Source: Sipunculus nudus | Lineage: Eukaryota > Annelida > Sipuncula > Golfingiida > Sipunculidae | Reading direction: 5' to 3' | DNA: 64,000 nucleotides | Assembly: GCA_026874595.1 (NCBI GenBank) | Contig: CM049322.1 | Span: forward strand, 41,472,840 to 41,536,839 | Shown here: positions 1-13,145 of the stretch, one piece after another | Layout: each line of letters opens with the position of its first letter | How positions within the stretch are numbered: position 1 is the stretch's first letter | Position numbers and translations under genes: made by a program | The notes under the pieces: generated by a model | The model's input: the letters and a program-made list of their open reading frames with translations, nothing else | Database searches by the model: none | Told to the model about the DNA's origin: nothing

Positions 1-23
1 TGTAGTCCTTTAAACAAGTTGGG

Positions 24-260
24 TAAAAATTGTCTCGAGGTAAAATACATAAACATAGATTTTTTTTGTGGTAAAGACTTCGTGAAATAAGTAGTATTTT
101 GTAAGCATCCGCATGTGCAATGTAAAAAGAATGTGTTTCCTTGTTCTGTGACAAATTTTGATCTTGGAGTTTAGACGAGTAGTTGCGGCCCTCCCACAAT
201 GCCAGACTGGAAAAGGTTCTTTTGGAGTAGAAGCGACCTCTGTCGGAGGGCCCTTTGAGT
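24..260 (+). repeat. Dispersed repeat family A, copy 1
   Basis: A segment with the ordered landmarks gaaataagtagtatttt, gcatccgcatgtgcaatgta, and a final ttggagtagaa matches diverged copies at 3904-4115, 7691-7902 and 49665-49905. No coding content; family identity unknown. Confidence 0.55.
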
Positions 261-1039
261 GGTGTAGGATTTGGTTTGCTCTGGTTGGCCCTAGCCATTA
301 TCCGAGGTGCCATGAAAATGTGTTAGATTTTTTGTTAACTTTTTAGCTTATCTCAACAAAATATGACAGTTTTTGTCAGGTATGTTTCTCTCTGTGCATG
401 GCAAGTCAAAGACAATATGTTTGTTTGAAACTAACCAGAGGGTCCATTTTGGCCAGAATTGTTTTGAATACACAATACACAAGCAGCAATATTAGATACA
501 TAAGTGCCTTATATTTGAATCCTCATAGATGCCCAGCATATAGCTCTTATTGACATGTTATTCTTTTTTTTAAATATGTGGTATTTACTGACAGAGAAAA
601 TTTTAATGTTCCATCGTTTTATAATTTTCTTCAGGAAGTAATATGTGTTGAGCTGATGGAAAGATATAACAGAGAAAAGAAATGTAAAAAAAAATTGTAC
701 GACAAACATGTACAAAAAAAAAAGGAAATTTTCAACCAGGTTTGACATAATCATGCTAATATTTTTTTACATTTAGATTCAATTTGATTATATGTAGAAA
801 ATGTTTGATTATGTTTAATATGAACATTATTTTCGAGGGGGATGTTGGTGATAAATATGGAAAAATAGGAAAATTTAGAGACACACCCCAAGGGAGAAAG
901 AAAGAAGAATAAAAAACCTCCATGTTAATGCTCCAATCTTGTGTAACTAGCACACTTCTAGAATATCAGAGTTTAAAATCAGCATTCAGTATTAAGTTGT
1001 GCAAAGAGAACTAACCTTCAGGCTTTTTATAGCCTTTTT
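261..1039. other. AT-rich non-coding stretch
   Basis: No gene, splice-compatible coding segment or structured repeat seen. Short A- and T-runs dominate. Confidence 0.5.
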
Positions 1040-1118
1040 ACACACACACACACACACCGACACCCACACACCGACACCCACACACCGACACACACACACA
1101 CACATGCGTGTGTGCGTG
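1040..1118. repeat. Imperfect (CA)n microsatellite with CCGACACC interruptions
   Basis: Alternating CA is interrupted three times by the same ccgacaccca-type variant, then mirrored by a short (TG) tract at the right end. Confidence 0.85.
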
Positions 1119-1954
1119 TGTAAATTCCAAACAAGAAAATCTGCCATTTTGATAATATCGTGTTCATTCAGGTAATAATTCGTGTATATTTCTCTTGCGG
1201 TATAACTACAAATGCGACATGCGACTCTCGGGTTTTGGTGTTTGACGTACCCTAATATGGGGAGACATAAATCCGTCAGTGTCCAATAGGAGCATGGACA
1301 GAGTCCAGGAGAGAAGCTATCTGAGGAGAGAGGTTAGTATCAAGGAGACTATTATCGAAAAAAATTTAGGTCTTAATGACCCTTTTTTTTACCACGCCCA
1401 ATCCCAAATTATAGTAAGATTGAACCTAGGACAGTGTTAGGACAGTAATGTCGGTCCGACGGTACGTAAATCGGGGATGTAGCCTGATATCAGGTTTTGA
1501 ATGTTCAGTGTGTTTAAACTTTCGTTCTCTCTCTGTTTAAAATATAACATGTTGGAGATCGTAAATGGTTTTCTGCTTCACAGTATATATTCGCTACAAG
1601 CTGTGTATACCCATGTTCAGTGATTCGTGATAAGAGTAATTAAGACATATAAAACTCATATGAATCATCTGTGAATCATACAACATTAAACTCTGTATTG
1701 GCTTTTCTCCTCTGGTCCGTAATATTTAAATGGCTCTTAGTGCCATGTCTGCCGTAAAATTACAAAATATACTGTTTCTCTCAGGCAATGCGACAAAGAA
1801 ATTGCTGTAAGGCGCAATCTGAGTGATGACGATCGCTGATGCATGTATCATCATGCCAAAAGGAATATGCATACCACGTCTTAGACACATGAACTGTGGA
1901 GATTCGCGAAAACCTCCCTCTTCCTGGCATCCACCTAGCACTTATCCGGCTTCT
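1119..1954. other. Non-coding stretch
   Basis: No gene or clear repeat recognised. Open frames on both strands at 1726-2053 are short and overlap the SINE that follows. Confidence 0.45.
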
Positions 1955-2165
1955 ATGTTCTGTGGCTCATGGGTAGAACACAGGACTCAAAGTTGGGAGA
2001 TCGTGAGTTCGAATTTCAGCCAAGGATTCTTTCACAAACGAGACTTGGTATGACCCAGCAATGGGGTCAATTACACACCACGATCAGGGCCCGCAGGTGA
2101 AGTAGTCATCGGAATGGTTAACACCAGGATATCAAAAAAAAAAAAAAAAAAAAGAAAAGAAAAGA
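1955..2165 (+). mobile_element. tRNA-derived SINE
   Basis: An A-box-like tggctcatgggtagaa (1963-1978) and a B-box-like gagttcgaatttc (2005-2017) have tRNA-like spacing. They are followed by a ~110-bp body and an A-rich tail (about twenty As, then gaaaagaaaag). This is the layout of a RNA polymerase III SINE. No target-site duplication was confirmed by eye. Confidence 0.65.
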
Positions 2166-2169
2166 GGAA

Positions 2170-2725
2170 GCGTGTGATACTGCCCTGTCAAGAAGTCCAA
2201 AACCGGAATGGAATTCTATAGATGTACATATGCTTAGTTAAGCTAGCATTCAAAATGCTAGCAGCAAAAATAAATAAATATTTAAATAAATAAATAAATG
2301 AATGCTAGGGACATCTACATAACTTTGTGACAAACTGCAATGAATTGGCATATTCCTTGGGATAGGGTTAGCACCCTCGTTTCAACGAGAAGCCTTTTAT
2401 TATTTTTAGAACAAATTGTGGAATAGTGGTAGGATATTACTGCATGTTTAGCAGGCATATTCATGGATCAGTCCCCGGCACCTCCTCCGGTGTTGTGGTG
2501 TACATATTTGAGATAACAATTCCTCTATGTGTTTTCTATATTATACATGCTAGGAATTAGGTCTACTTTGTGTAATTTTAGGGGTTATGGGCTCGATTTT
2601 AAATGTATATCGTCAAAATATCAGGAAAAATATACTACCCCATTGTGGCAGCAAGAGAACCTTTTTCAAGCATGTAAATTATTTAATGAATAATGCAAAA
2701 TATGCTTATTGAATTGTTACACACA

Positions 2726-2766
<41 letters not shown>

Positions 2767-3599
2767 TAGAATTTGAAAACCAAAGTGGAAATGGCCCTCC
2801 GTTTTGGTTATAGTTAATTACTAAATGCAGGATTGAAAAACTAATACTCTGACATAGCTGATATAATAAAAAAAACAGAAACTGTGTTGCATATGAAATA
2901 TTTACAGATGGACAGACAAGGAGACAGAAAGGACCCATTGGTCCCTTGTTTTTTCATATTAGACACGCGTAAGCTTCAATTTACTTTAGTTGCGTGCAGT
3001 CCATGAATTGTAGAGCGTTTACATTCAGTGGAAGTTTATTCCCTACAAAGAAAACTAGATATATGCAATCGCTCGATTGAAAGCGATGCCTCCTCCAGAC
3101 AATTCCACCCCCTCCCGCCTCTAACCCCCAATGTTTTAAACACTCTGTTCACGGTTAGCCGCAAATGAGCAGTAAAAGGGATTACTCAGATAGGCCATGT
3201 GGCCAGAAAATTAATTAAATCTATGTTCTGTGAATATATCTATTAATCCAATAAATTTATATGACAAGTGCAAAAAATGGATAAATTGCAGATAACAGAT
3301 GGGTACACATGCGATCTTACAATTGAGGTTTGGGTAAACAATAACCCATAAATCATGTATGAAAAAGAAAACCCTCAGATTGTTGGCATCCAAATTTTCC
3401 CGAATTCACAGTGTATGGTCGAAAAATCACGACCTAAGTAACAAACCTACAATTACATTTGGCCGTTTCCAGCAGAGAGAATTCTCTTAAGGTAAAACGG
3501 CTTTCCGAAAAAATATAGGCATGCGTTCAATAGCCATACAGTCGTTATTCGTGTACCTGTAATTAAGGTGTCTGTACCTGTATGGAAGAAATTCTAAGC
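2170..3599. other. AT-rich non-coding stretch with (CA)n
   Basis: Contains AAAT-type low complexity at 2266-2300 and a (CA)n/(AT)n microsatellite at 2719-2766. No gene seen. Confidence 0.5.
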
Positions 3600-6500
3600 C
3601 CAGTATTTTTTATCTTCTAGCGTCTTATATTAAAGACGGGACCTTATTTTGACCAGTTTATTTGCTCTAATAAATGTCAAAGCAGAAAAAATGTATATGA
3701 TATATAAAATCTCACTCACCGGATGCATTTGTCGTGTGTGTGCACTTCCTTAAAGTGAGTTGATGGAAGGTATAAAGATATATGTAATAATGTATTGGTA
3801 TCAGTCATATTCAAACTTCTTGTATTTTGTATTTACCCGACATATTTAGGTTATCCCTGATACACATTTCTATGTCGGACAAATTACACCAGCTGTAGAG
3901 ATATGAATGTAGTAAAGAAAGCAATGTAGTCCGTTAAAATTATTTTGGATAGGATTTGTTTCATGGCAATTTACGTGGCAATGGATCTTTCTGAGTTAAG
4001 GATTCATGAAATAAGTAATATTTTATGCATGCGCATGCGCATGCGCAAGGTAAACAGAAGTAGACCCGACCGTCCAATAATTCCTAAATTGAGGAGATTC
4101 GTTTTGAGTAGAAATATCAATAGGAAAAATATCTGAAATGCCTATGCGCAAATAAAAGACAGAAGACTAAAGGTAGCTGCAGTGAGGGACGTAGGACTCG
4201 AGTCCAGGCTCATGTTATCTTTTTAGGGACTTTGACCTGGACTCAAGCGTCCTTGACTCGGACTTGTAGTCGGACTCTTCTCTCAGGTAGGTACTCGAGA
4301 TAACGTGCCGAGTCAATCTCGAGTCCAATAGAAAAAAAACTGTCATTCATGATAAAAACAACAGCGAACTACCAACAGAATATTGCAATATAATAGTACA
4401 ATATATACCAATTTTCGCTCAGCATCTGGAGTGTAATTAATCATTATAGCATATGCATCTGTGTACTTTCTTAAAAATGTCCCTGATAATCTGAAATATT
4501 CATTTTAAATTGCCGTTTAAGGATGTTTGTACACTTGGACTCGAGTCTTAAATCCTTGAGTTGACTTGGACTCGAGTGGCTTGGACTGATATACTTGCGC
4601 TTGGACTCTAATGATGTGGACTCGGATGGTATGTAATTAAATTCCCTAAGCCCCCCCCCCGGATATATCATTTGGTCGTTGTTAAAAATGGCTTATTTGA
4701 CGATACAAGGCAGTAAACCACAGACGAAAATGAAATGATAAAATTCCTATCTAACCATGCTAATCTTCAACGTGAGTAGTCAGTGCACGCTCCTGTTGAC
4801 CCGCATTAGCATATGTACAGTTGTACAAAAGTTCCATTGTATGTTTAAGTTCATTCTTAATACAGGCAACTCATTCATACAAGAGGCCAGGGACCGTGCT
4901 TCTGAAATAATATTATCATGCATTGAAAGTAAAACGACTAGAGTGGGGTACAAGGAGACCTTGTTCCAAGTGCGCTCCCATTTCGCAATATTTCTTTTAC
5001 AAGTTTTGTAACAAACCAGGGCTATAGCCAGAGCCTACATACAGTATATACTGCATATTAAAGACAGTTATTCATATGCCTTTTCTATAGAATTTCTGTG
5101 ATTTCTAGCTTACTCTTTGTAAGCACCTTTTAAAGGTGCCCATTCAGCTACCTTTTAGAAAAAAAAGGACTTATGTGATTTCTGGCTTCTTTTATTTATA
5201 TATTAATGATCTAAGGGTAATATTGGTTGTGAAAAGTTCTTATAACGCCTTCGATAAAAAGTTGAGAACCTGAGTTAATGTCACACAATATGACAACTGT
5301 TATATGAATTGCAATATAGCTTCAATAGATCTTGCTGAACTTCTATTATTATTATACATGTTATATTGTTACGTTTCTTTAATTTTCAAAATGTAATTGT
5401 CAAGGTATATTGTTCATAATTATATTATATCAATAGTTTCCCGCTCAGCTGTACAGGCTAATCATTAAAGAACGTACTTGTATCCACTGCAGTGGTATAT
5501 AGTCGATCCCACACCATCCGAGTGTGAGTGCAAGTCACATGACAGGTTACTCGAGTCCGAGTCCTTCACGTTCGAGTTCAAGTCTTCTTTGAGTTCGAGT
5601 TATTCGTTACCCGAGTCTGAGTCTACTACAAAGTCCTGTTTCAAGAAATTGAAAATGGAAATTTGAGATTATCATATATATTCCTATATGCTGGCTTACA
5701 CATAGTTTTTATCTGAATGTTTAACTGCATTTAGTTCCTGTTGCAGAGCTAAAGCTTGGAAAATATAGTCTTTTTTTTTTAAATATCCTGTTAGTAGTTC
5801 GTCCATGTATATAGTATACCATATGACATTATACTATTATGTATGTGACAAACTTTATTAATTCTGGACTCGGGGTGGATCCGGTCCTTACCTCCTAGTT
5901 TAAGTCCGAGTCCAGGACCCTGAAGTCCAAGTCCCAATCCCTGAAAAGTTTACTAGAGTCCAGACTCGAGTCGAAGTCCGTTCTCGAGTCCTAGATCACT
6001 GATACACGGGAAACGTAGAACGATACAGCAAAACGTTATTAGCCTACGCATTGCCAATTAACCTGGGTTTATGTGCAGGCTATTTTTAGTTAACACATAC
6101 TTTGCGGTAACTACAAGATAAAACGTCATCCAATGAACTGGTTCATGATTTGTTTTCGTTTCATAATTTGTGTTTGATCTGCCATATGGGTCAAAACATC
6201 TTTTCACAGTAAATGAAAGTATAGCTCGAATGAATATAAAAGTGTCAAGTACAAGCGTCAAGCGATAACCATATAAACAAACCATACTAACATTTATGTG
6301 TGCAGCCGTTAGCCCTATTAGTTATAAAGTATTCCCGAGTGTTTGACGACTCTATCTAGCAACGTGACTATGCACTTAACATGTGCATGGTGTGGAATTC
6401 ATTTATTGGTACATGTAAGTCGAAGTCCTCAAGGCCCCTTGAGTATTCAACCAGTATTTTAATTATGGGTCACCTAAATATGGAAACCAAAGTTAGTAAA

Positions 6501-6674
6501 CATCTCTGTTAATTTCGGCAAATGTTATAAAGGCAGAGTAAGAAATCAAATTAGCAGTGGTAGTACCAATAGTGTTAGCATAGTTGGAGCAGCTGAAGTA
6601 GTAATGGAAGAAGTACTACTACACTTCGTAGTAGTAGTAGTTGTTGCAGTGACATTAGTTATATATATACATAC

Positions 6675-6708
<34 letters not shown>

Positions 6709-7386
6709 TATATAGTTTAGTGTATGTGCTAATGGCAGCCCTAGCTTAATGGTAAATACTATTAAAGACACATTGTCCGATAGATTAAATGGTGCTATAT
6801 TAATGAACAATCGTTAATGGTATAAGAGTGAATGATACAATACAGCGTTAGTTATCGAAAGAATAACGTTGAAGATTACTGCAGTGGCGATAAGAATGTA
6901 AATGAATTGACATTAGTAGCAGCAGTGACACATAGTAGTGCATTATTAGGGTAAAATAGTACATATGTTTATAATGGCAGCATTAACCATGCTACTTCCA
7001 CCATTACTCATTATTACATTTAAAATAGTAGGCTAGTTTGAATGGAAGGCGCAACGAGACCAAAAAATGTAGGAATAGCAGTAGCAGGGACAGAACAATG
7101 GAGGATCTAACCAAGGAAGAAACATAAGAAACCTTAAACTGGTCCTCAGGCCCTGAGACGAAAACAATTGGCTTGAAAATCTTGAAAAAAAGCTGCGGCT
7201 GAATAAAGGGGGTTGGGTTTTGTTCCCCACCCCTCGGCAAAGATGCCCTATACTGCCGAAACTAATAGTTGTCGGAAGCAAGCTGCGGTTGTTAAAACAT
7301 GCAAAAAGAATTTAGTAAGATGTGGAGTCTTGCTTTTGTGCTGGAAATATTCCAGAAACGAATGTTCACATATAGAAAGCTGCGCT
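3600..7386 (+). repeat. 3.79-kb tandem duplication, copy 1
   Basis: The 3787-bp segment is followed head-to-tail by a nearly identical copy at 7387-11168. By eye I find only three substitutions (near 3713, 3973 and 7195), one C less in a poly-C run near 4650, and four bases fewer in the (AT)n near 6690. It contains a family A repeat (3904-4115), a GAGTC-rich hAT-like element (4180-6001), a GTA/AT microsatellite (6597-6710) and no supportable gene. Confidence 0.95.
4180..6001. mobile_element. GAGTC-rich hAT-like non-autonomous element (possibly two nested)
   Basis: Outer ends begin CAGTGA and, on the opposite strand, CAGTGAT, each followed within a few bases by TAGGACTCGAG. This gives a ~20-bp imperfect terminal inverted repeat of hAT style. 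The ends are packed with GACTCGAGTCC-type palindromes. An internal CACTG/CAGTG junction at 5485-5494 suggests two adjacent elements (1310 and 512 bp). No transposase frame and no clear 8-bp target duplication. Confidence 0.5.
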
Positions 7387-10300
7387 CCAGTATTTTTTAT
7401 CTTCTAGCGTCTTATATTAAAGACGGGACCTTATTTTGACCAGTTTATTTGCTCTAATAAATGTCAAAGCAGAAAAAATGTATATGATATATACAATCTC
7501 ACTCACCGGATGCATTTGTCGTGTGTGTGCACTTCCTTAAAGTGAGTTGATGGAAGGTATAAAGATATATGTAATAATGTATTGGTATCAGTCATATTCA
7601 AACTTCTTGTATTTTGTATTTACCCGACATATTTAGGTTATCCCTGATACACATTTCTATGTCGGACAAATTACACCAGCTGTAGAGATATGAATGTAGT
7701 AAAGAAAGCAATGTAGTCCGTTAAAATTATTTTGGATAGGATTTGTTTCATGGCAATTTACGTGGAAATGGATCTTTCTGAGTTAAGGATTCATGAAATA
7801 AGTAATATTTTATGCATGCGCATGCGCATGCGCAAGGTAAACAGAAGTAGACCCGACCGTCCAATAATTCCTAAATTGAGGAGATTCGTTTTGAGTAGAA
7901 ATATCAATAGGAAAAATATCTGAAATGCCTATGCGCAAATAAAAGACAGAAGACTAAAGGTAGCTGCAGTGAGGGACGTAGGACTCGAGTCCAGGCTCAT
8001 GTTATCTTTTTAGGGACTTTGACCTGGACTCAAGCGTCCTTGACTCGGACTTGTAGTCGGACTCTTCTCTCAGGTAGGTACTCGAGATAACGTGCCGAGT
8101 CAATCTCGAGTCCAATAGAAAAAAAACTGTCATTCATGATAAAAACAACAGCGAACTACCAACAGAATATTGCAATATAATAGTACAATATATACCAATT
8201 TTCGCTCAGCATCTGGAGTGTAATTAATCATTATAGCATATGCATCTGTGTACTTTCTTAAAAATGTCCCTGATAATCTGAAATATTCATTTTAAATTGC
8301 CGTTTAAGGATGTTTGTACACTTGGACTCGAGTCTTAAATCCTTGAGTTGACTTGGACTCGAGTGGCTTGGACTGATATACTTGCGCTTGGACTCTAATG
8401 ATGTGGACTCGGATGGTATGTAATTAAATTCCCTAAGCCCCCCCCCGGATATATCATTTGGTCGTTGTTAAAAATGGCTTATTTGACGATACAAGGCAGT
8501 AAACCACAGACGAAAATGAAATGATAAAATTCCTATCTAACCATGCTAATCTTCAACGTGAGTAGTCAGTGCACGCTCCTGTTGACCCGCATTAGCATAT
8601 GTACAGTTGTACAAAAGTTCCATTGTATGTTTAAGTTCATTCTTAATACAGGCAACTCATTCATACAAGAGGCCAGGGACCGTGCTTCTGAAATAATATT
8701 ATCATGCATTGAAAGTAAAACGACTAGAGTGGGGTACAAGGAGACCTTGTTCCAAGTGCGCTCCCATTTCGCAATATTTCTTTTACAAGTTTTGTAACAA
8801 ACCAGGGCTATAGCCAGAGCCTACATACAGTATATACTGCATATTAAAGACAGTTATTCATATGCCTTTTCTATAGAATTTCTGTGATTTCTAGCTTACT
8901 CTTTGTAAGCACCTTTTAAAGGTGCCCATTCAGCTACCTTTTAGAAAAAAAAGGACTTATGTGATTTCTGGCTTCTTTTATTTATATATTAATGATCTAA
9001 GGGTAATATTGGTTGTGAAAAGTTCTTATAACGCCTTCGATAAAAAGTTGAGAACCTGAGTTAATGTCACACAATATGACAACTGTTATATGAATTGCAA
9101 TATAGCTTCAATAGATCTTGCTGAACTTCTATTATTATTATACATGTTATATTGTTACGTTTCTTTAATTTTCAAAATGTAATTGTCAAGGTATATTGTT
9201 CATAATTATATTATATCAATAGTTTCCCGCTCAGCTGTACAGGCTAATCATTAAAGAACGTACTTGTATCCACTGCAGTGGTATATAGTCGATCCCACAC
9301 CATCCGAGTGTGAGTGCAAGTCACATGACAGGTTACTCGAGTCCGAGTCCTTCACGTTCGAGTTCAAGTCTTCTTTGAGTTCGAGTTATTCGTTACCCGA
9401 GTCTGAGTCTACTACAAAGTCCTGTTTCAAGAAATTGAAAATGGAAATTTGAGATTATCATATATATTCCTATATGCTGGCTTACACATAGTTTTTATCT
9501 GAATGTTTAACTGCATTTAGTTCCTGTTGCAGAGCTAAAGCTTGGAAAATATAGTCTTTTTTTTTTAAATATCCTGTTAGTAGTTCGTCCATGTATATAG
9601 TATACCATATGACATTATACTATTATGTATGTGACAAACTTTATTAATTCTGGACTCGGGGTGGATCCGGTCCTTACCTCCTAGTTTAAGTCCGAGTCCA
9701 GGACCCTGAAGTCCAAGTCCCAATCCCTGAAAAGTTTACTAGAGTCCAGACTCGAGTCGAAGTCCGTTCTCGAGTCCTAGATCACTGATACACGGGAAAC
9801 GTAGAACGATACAGCAAAACGTTATTAGCCTACGCATTGCCAATTAACCTGGGTTTATGTGCAGGCTATTTTTAGTTAACACATACTTTGCGGTAACTAC
9901 AAGATAAAACGTCATCCAATGAACTGGTTCATGATTTGTTTTCGTTTCATAATTTGTGTTTGATCTGCCATATGGGTCAAAACATCTTTTCACAGTAAAT
10001 GAAAGTATAGCTCGAATGAATATAAAAGTGTCAAGTACAAGCGTCAAGCGATAACCATATAAACAAACCATACTAACATTTATGTGTGCAGCCGTTAGCC
10101 CTATTAGTTATAAAGTATTCCCGAGTGTTTGACGACTCTATCTAGCAACGTGACTATGCACTTAACATGTGCATGGTGTGGAATTCATTTATTGGTACAT
10201 GTAAGTCGAAGTCCTCAAGGCCCCTTGAGTATTCAACCAGTATTTTAATTATGGGTCACCTAAATATGGAAACCAAAGTTAGTAAACATCTCTGTTAATT

Positions 10301-11168
10301 TCGGCAAATGTTATAAAGGCAGAGTAAGAAATCAAATTAGCAGTGGTAGTACCAATAGTGTTAGCATAGTTGGAGCAGCTGAAGTAGTAATGGAAGAAGT
10401 ACTACTACACTTCGTAGTAGTAGTAGTTGTTGCAGTGACATTAGTTATATATATACATACATACATACATACATATATATATATATATATTATATAGTTT
10501 AGTGTATGTGCTAATGGCAGCCCTAGCTTAATGGTAAATACTATTAAAGACACATTGTCCGATAGATTAAATGGTGCTATATTAATGAACAATCGTTAAT
10601 GGTATAAGAGTGAATGATACAATACAGCGTTAGTTATCGAAAGAATAACGTTGAAGATTACTGCAGTGGCGATAAGAATGTAAATGAATTGACATTAGTA
10701 GCAGCAGTGACACATAGTAGTGCATTATTAGGGTAAAATAGTACATATGTTTATAATGGCAGCATTAACCATGCTACTTCCACCATTACTCATTATTACA
10801 TTTAAAATAGTAGGCTAGTTTGAATGGAAGGCGCAACGAGACCAAAAAATGTAGGAATAGCAGTAGCAGGGACAGAACAATGGAGGATCTAACCAAGGAA
10901 GAAACATAAGAAACCTTAAACTGGTCCTCAGGCCCTGAGACGAAAACAATTGGCTTGAAAATCTTGAAAAAAAGCTGCTGCTGAATAAAGGGGGTTGGGT
11001 TTTGTTCCCCACCCCTCGGCAAAGATGCCCTATACTGCCGAAACTAATAGTTGTCGGAAGCAAGCTGCGGTTGTTAAAACATGCAAAAAGAATTTAGTAA
11101 GATGTGGAGTCTTGCTTTTGTGCTGGAAATATTCCAGAAACGAATGTTCACATATAGAAAGCTGCGCT
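7387..11168 (+). repeat. 3.79-kb tandem duplication, copy 2
   Basis: This 3782-bp copy follows copy 1 directly. Both copies begin with ccagtatttttt and end with gctgcgct. The sequence to the left of copy 1 shares only ccagta-type microhomology with the junction. It contains the second copies of the family A repeat (7691-7902) and of the hAT-like element (7966-9787). Confidence 0.95.
7966..9787. mobile_element. Second copy of the GAGTC-rich hAT-like element
   Basis: This is the tandem-duplicated counterpart of the element at 4180-6001, with the same termini and the same internal CACTG/CAGTG junction. It arose by the segmental duplication and not by transposition. Confidence 0.5.
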
Positions 11169-11442
11169 ATTAAAGCAAAAGAGTACATAGATATAGCAGA
11201 TGTCAGACAACAATACCTTCAGGTGTAGACGACAATACCTTCTATTCTGTGATACAGTCGCCCTGAGCTGTGTATTGTTATTCTGTTCTTGCGTTATACG
11301 TGCACACAGACGGGACCCGCACACACTCAAGGCCTTGTATGTACACAGACCATCCACGCGTCACTGACGGTCTATAGGCAGCGCGTTCTGATTACCTTCA
11401 AAAAGCCCTTACCTGTATTTACCAATATTTACACTTTCACTC
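11169..11442. other. Non-coding flank of the tandem duplication
   Basis: Moderately GC-rich for the window. Open frames here are short and lack splice or homology support. Confidence 0.4.
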
Positions 11443-11541
11443 GGGACTGTGTATGTACACTTTTATCTTAAGTACATACACAGATAGTCCCTTCTATGTT
11501 TGATTCGGGATAGAAGCAGTTCTCCGAGCCCCAAATCAAAC
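11443..11541. other. Two adjacent hairpins
   Basis: Hairpin 1 (11443-11491): GGGACT plus TGTGTATGTAC pairs with GTACATACACA plus AGTCCC, with a three-base bulge and a ~12-base loop. Hairpin 2 (11498-11541): GTTTGATTCGGG pairs with CCCAAATCAAAC with one mismatch and a ~19-base loop. They are separated by six bases. Function unknown; could be an element terminus or a structured RNA. Confidence 0.55.
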
Positions 11542-11545
11542 AACG

Positions 11546-12460
11546 TGACTGATCGTCCTCTCACTTACGCTCCCGAGGCAGCGGAAATCTTGCGCTTCTA
11601 AAGAAGCAACTGATTTTCACGCTGCCAGCTTTGACCGTTTATGATATATTTAGACACCAGATGGCGGTTTGCTGTCCGCTGAAAAAAACGTGCGTTTGAT
11701 GTGACAAGCAGCCAATCAGATGCCAATAAACAAACACTCGACAGGCATCCTGGCTCCGCCCATAGCTGCGCTTCAAGCGCCGCTTGGTGAGAGTTAATGG
11801 TCAAATTTTAATTACTCCCTCTGTATTCTCGCATCATCGACCGATTCGATTATGACATTATGACTGTGTTAGCGTACCCATGTATCTGTTGTCTGCAGAA
11901 CTGAAACCAGCCAGCGAGGTGTGCACGCAGCCTTTGTTGTTACGTTTCGTTTGAATTACAACTCACTAGCCATGCATCCTAGGTGCCAAAAGCCCTAAGC
12001 ATACCATGTCTGGGGCAATTCTCTTTGAGCCTGTGGCCTGTTCAGATGGTAACCGGCTGTCACTCAAAACGAAATGAACATGATTGGCTCCTTGTATTCC
12101 TCGCTTGGCCGTGTCCTCAAGCACAAGGTCTCATTTGATTGGACAAAAATACAGTGCTCCCCTCTGGTGTAGCAATTCAGGATACGGGGTCATAACAAAC
12201 AGCGCTTAGGATATAGGGAGTATAGGCCTATAGTTTAAGCGCTGTGAAAAGAGCGTACCTCTCACTTTAAATGTCATTTTTGCATAAGGGAGCGGGGAAC
12301 CAGACGGGAAAGATAACTTGGCAATTACGGACCGATTTCGCATTATGAGAACTTTGGCCGATTGGATTTTAGTGCACCACTTCGAGAAATTGTCATAATG
12401 TCATTCTTACTTTGTTACCTGTACAGGAGTACCGTAAGGTTTATCAACACCTTTCTTCAC
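11546..12460. other. CCAAT-rich, relatively GC-rich intergenic stretch
   Basis: Holds CCAATCAG near 11703, ATTGG near 12084, 12138 and 12360, a CCGCCC near 11757, and two CTCF-like matches. It resembles a promoter or enhancer in composition, but no adjacent coding exon was recognised. Confidence 0.35.
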
Positions 12461-12464
12461 AATT

Positions 12465-12585
12465 TATCTATCTATCTGTCTATTTGTCTGTCTGTCTGTC
12501 TATCTACCTACCTATCTATCTACATACATATATTAAAAATATATACATATATTTACATATATATACGTATATACACATATATATG
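12465..12585. repeat. (TCTA)n/(TCTG)n and (TATA) low-complexity tract
   Basis: Tetranucleotide TCTA and TCTG repeats pass into ATAC/ATAT-rich sequence. Confidence 0.8.
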
Positions 12586-12804
12586 AATTCCAATCTCAAG
12601 TCAATGTTAACCTCACCCCTTTCATATACGCGTTATATACAATTATGATTTAACGCAAAAACAAGTATGGTCATTGTCCAGTTGGCCATTTTTTATGAGG
12701 ATTACACATATAAAGGTATATAAGATACACATATATGTACATGTGTGGCCTTGCGACAGGTACTTTTCGTTAGTATCGGACTACTGTCACATATACTGGA
12801 ATAG

Positions 12805-12805
12805 C

Positions 12806-12866
<61 letters not shown>

Positions 12867-13145
12867 TAGTAATAATAATAATAATCATAATCATAATGAA
12901 AATAATAAAATTAATAATGATAATGAAAATAATAATAATTATATTAGTAGTAGTAGTAGTAGTAGTAGTAAATATAATAAATAAATAAATATGAAAATAA
13001 TAATAATAAATTAAAAAAAAATAATAATAATAATACTTAAAATGATGATCATTGTAGAAAATAAATAAATAAATAATAATAGTAATAATAGGAATAATAA
13101 TAAAATAATAATAATTATTATAATAATAATTACAATAATAATTAT
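12805..13145. repeat. (AAT)n microsatellite and long AAT/AGT-rich tract
   Basis: About 21 perfect AAT units (12805-12867) are followed by degenerate AAT, a (TAG)n block near 12946-12970 and further AAT-rich sequence. Confidence 0.9.

Noticed and set aside
4757-5011. 84-codon frame present in both tandem copies
   Set aside because: Identity between copies reflects the recent duplication, not selection; the frame lies inside a hAT-like element and has no recognisable domain.
12674-12988. 104-codon frame rich in Asn/Ile
   Set aside because: It is a translation of the (AAT)n microsatellite.
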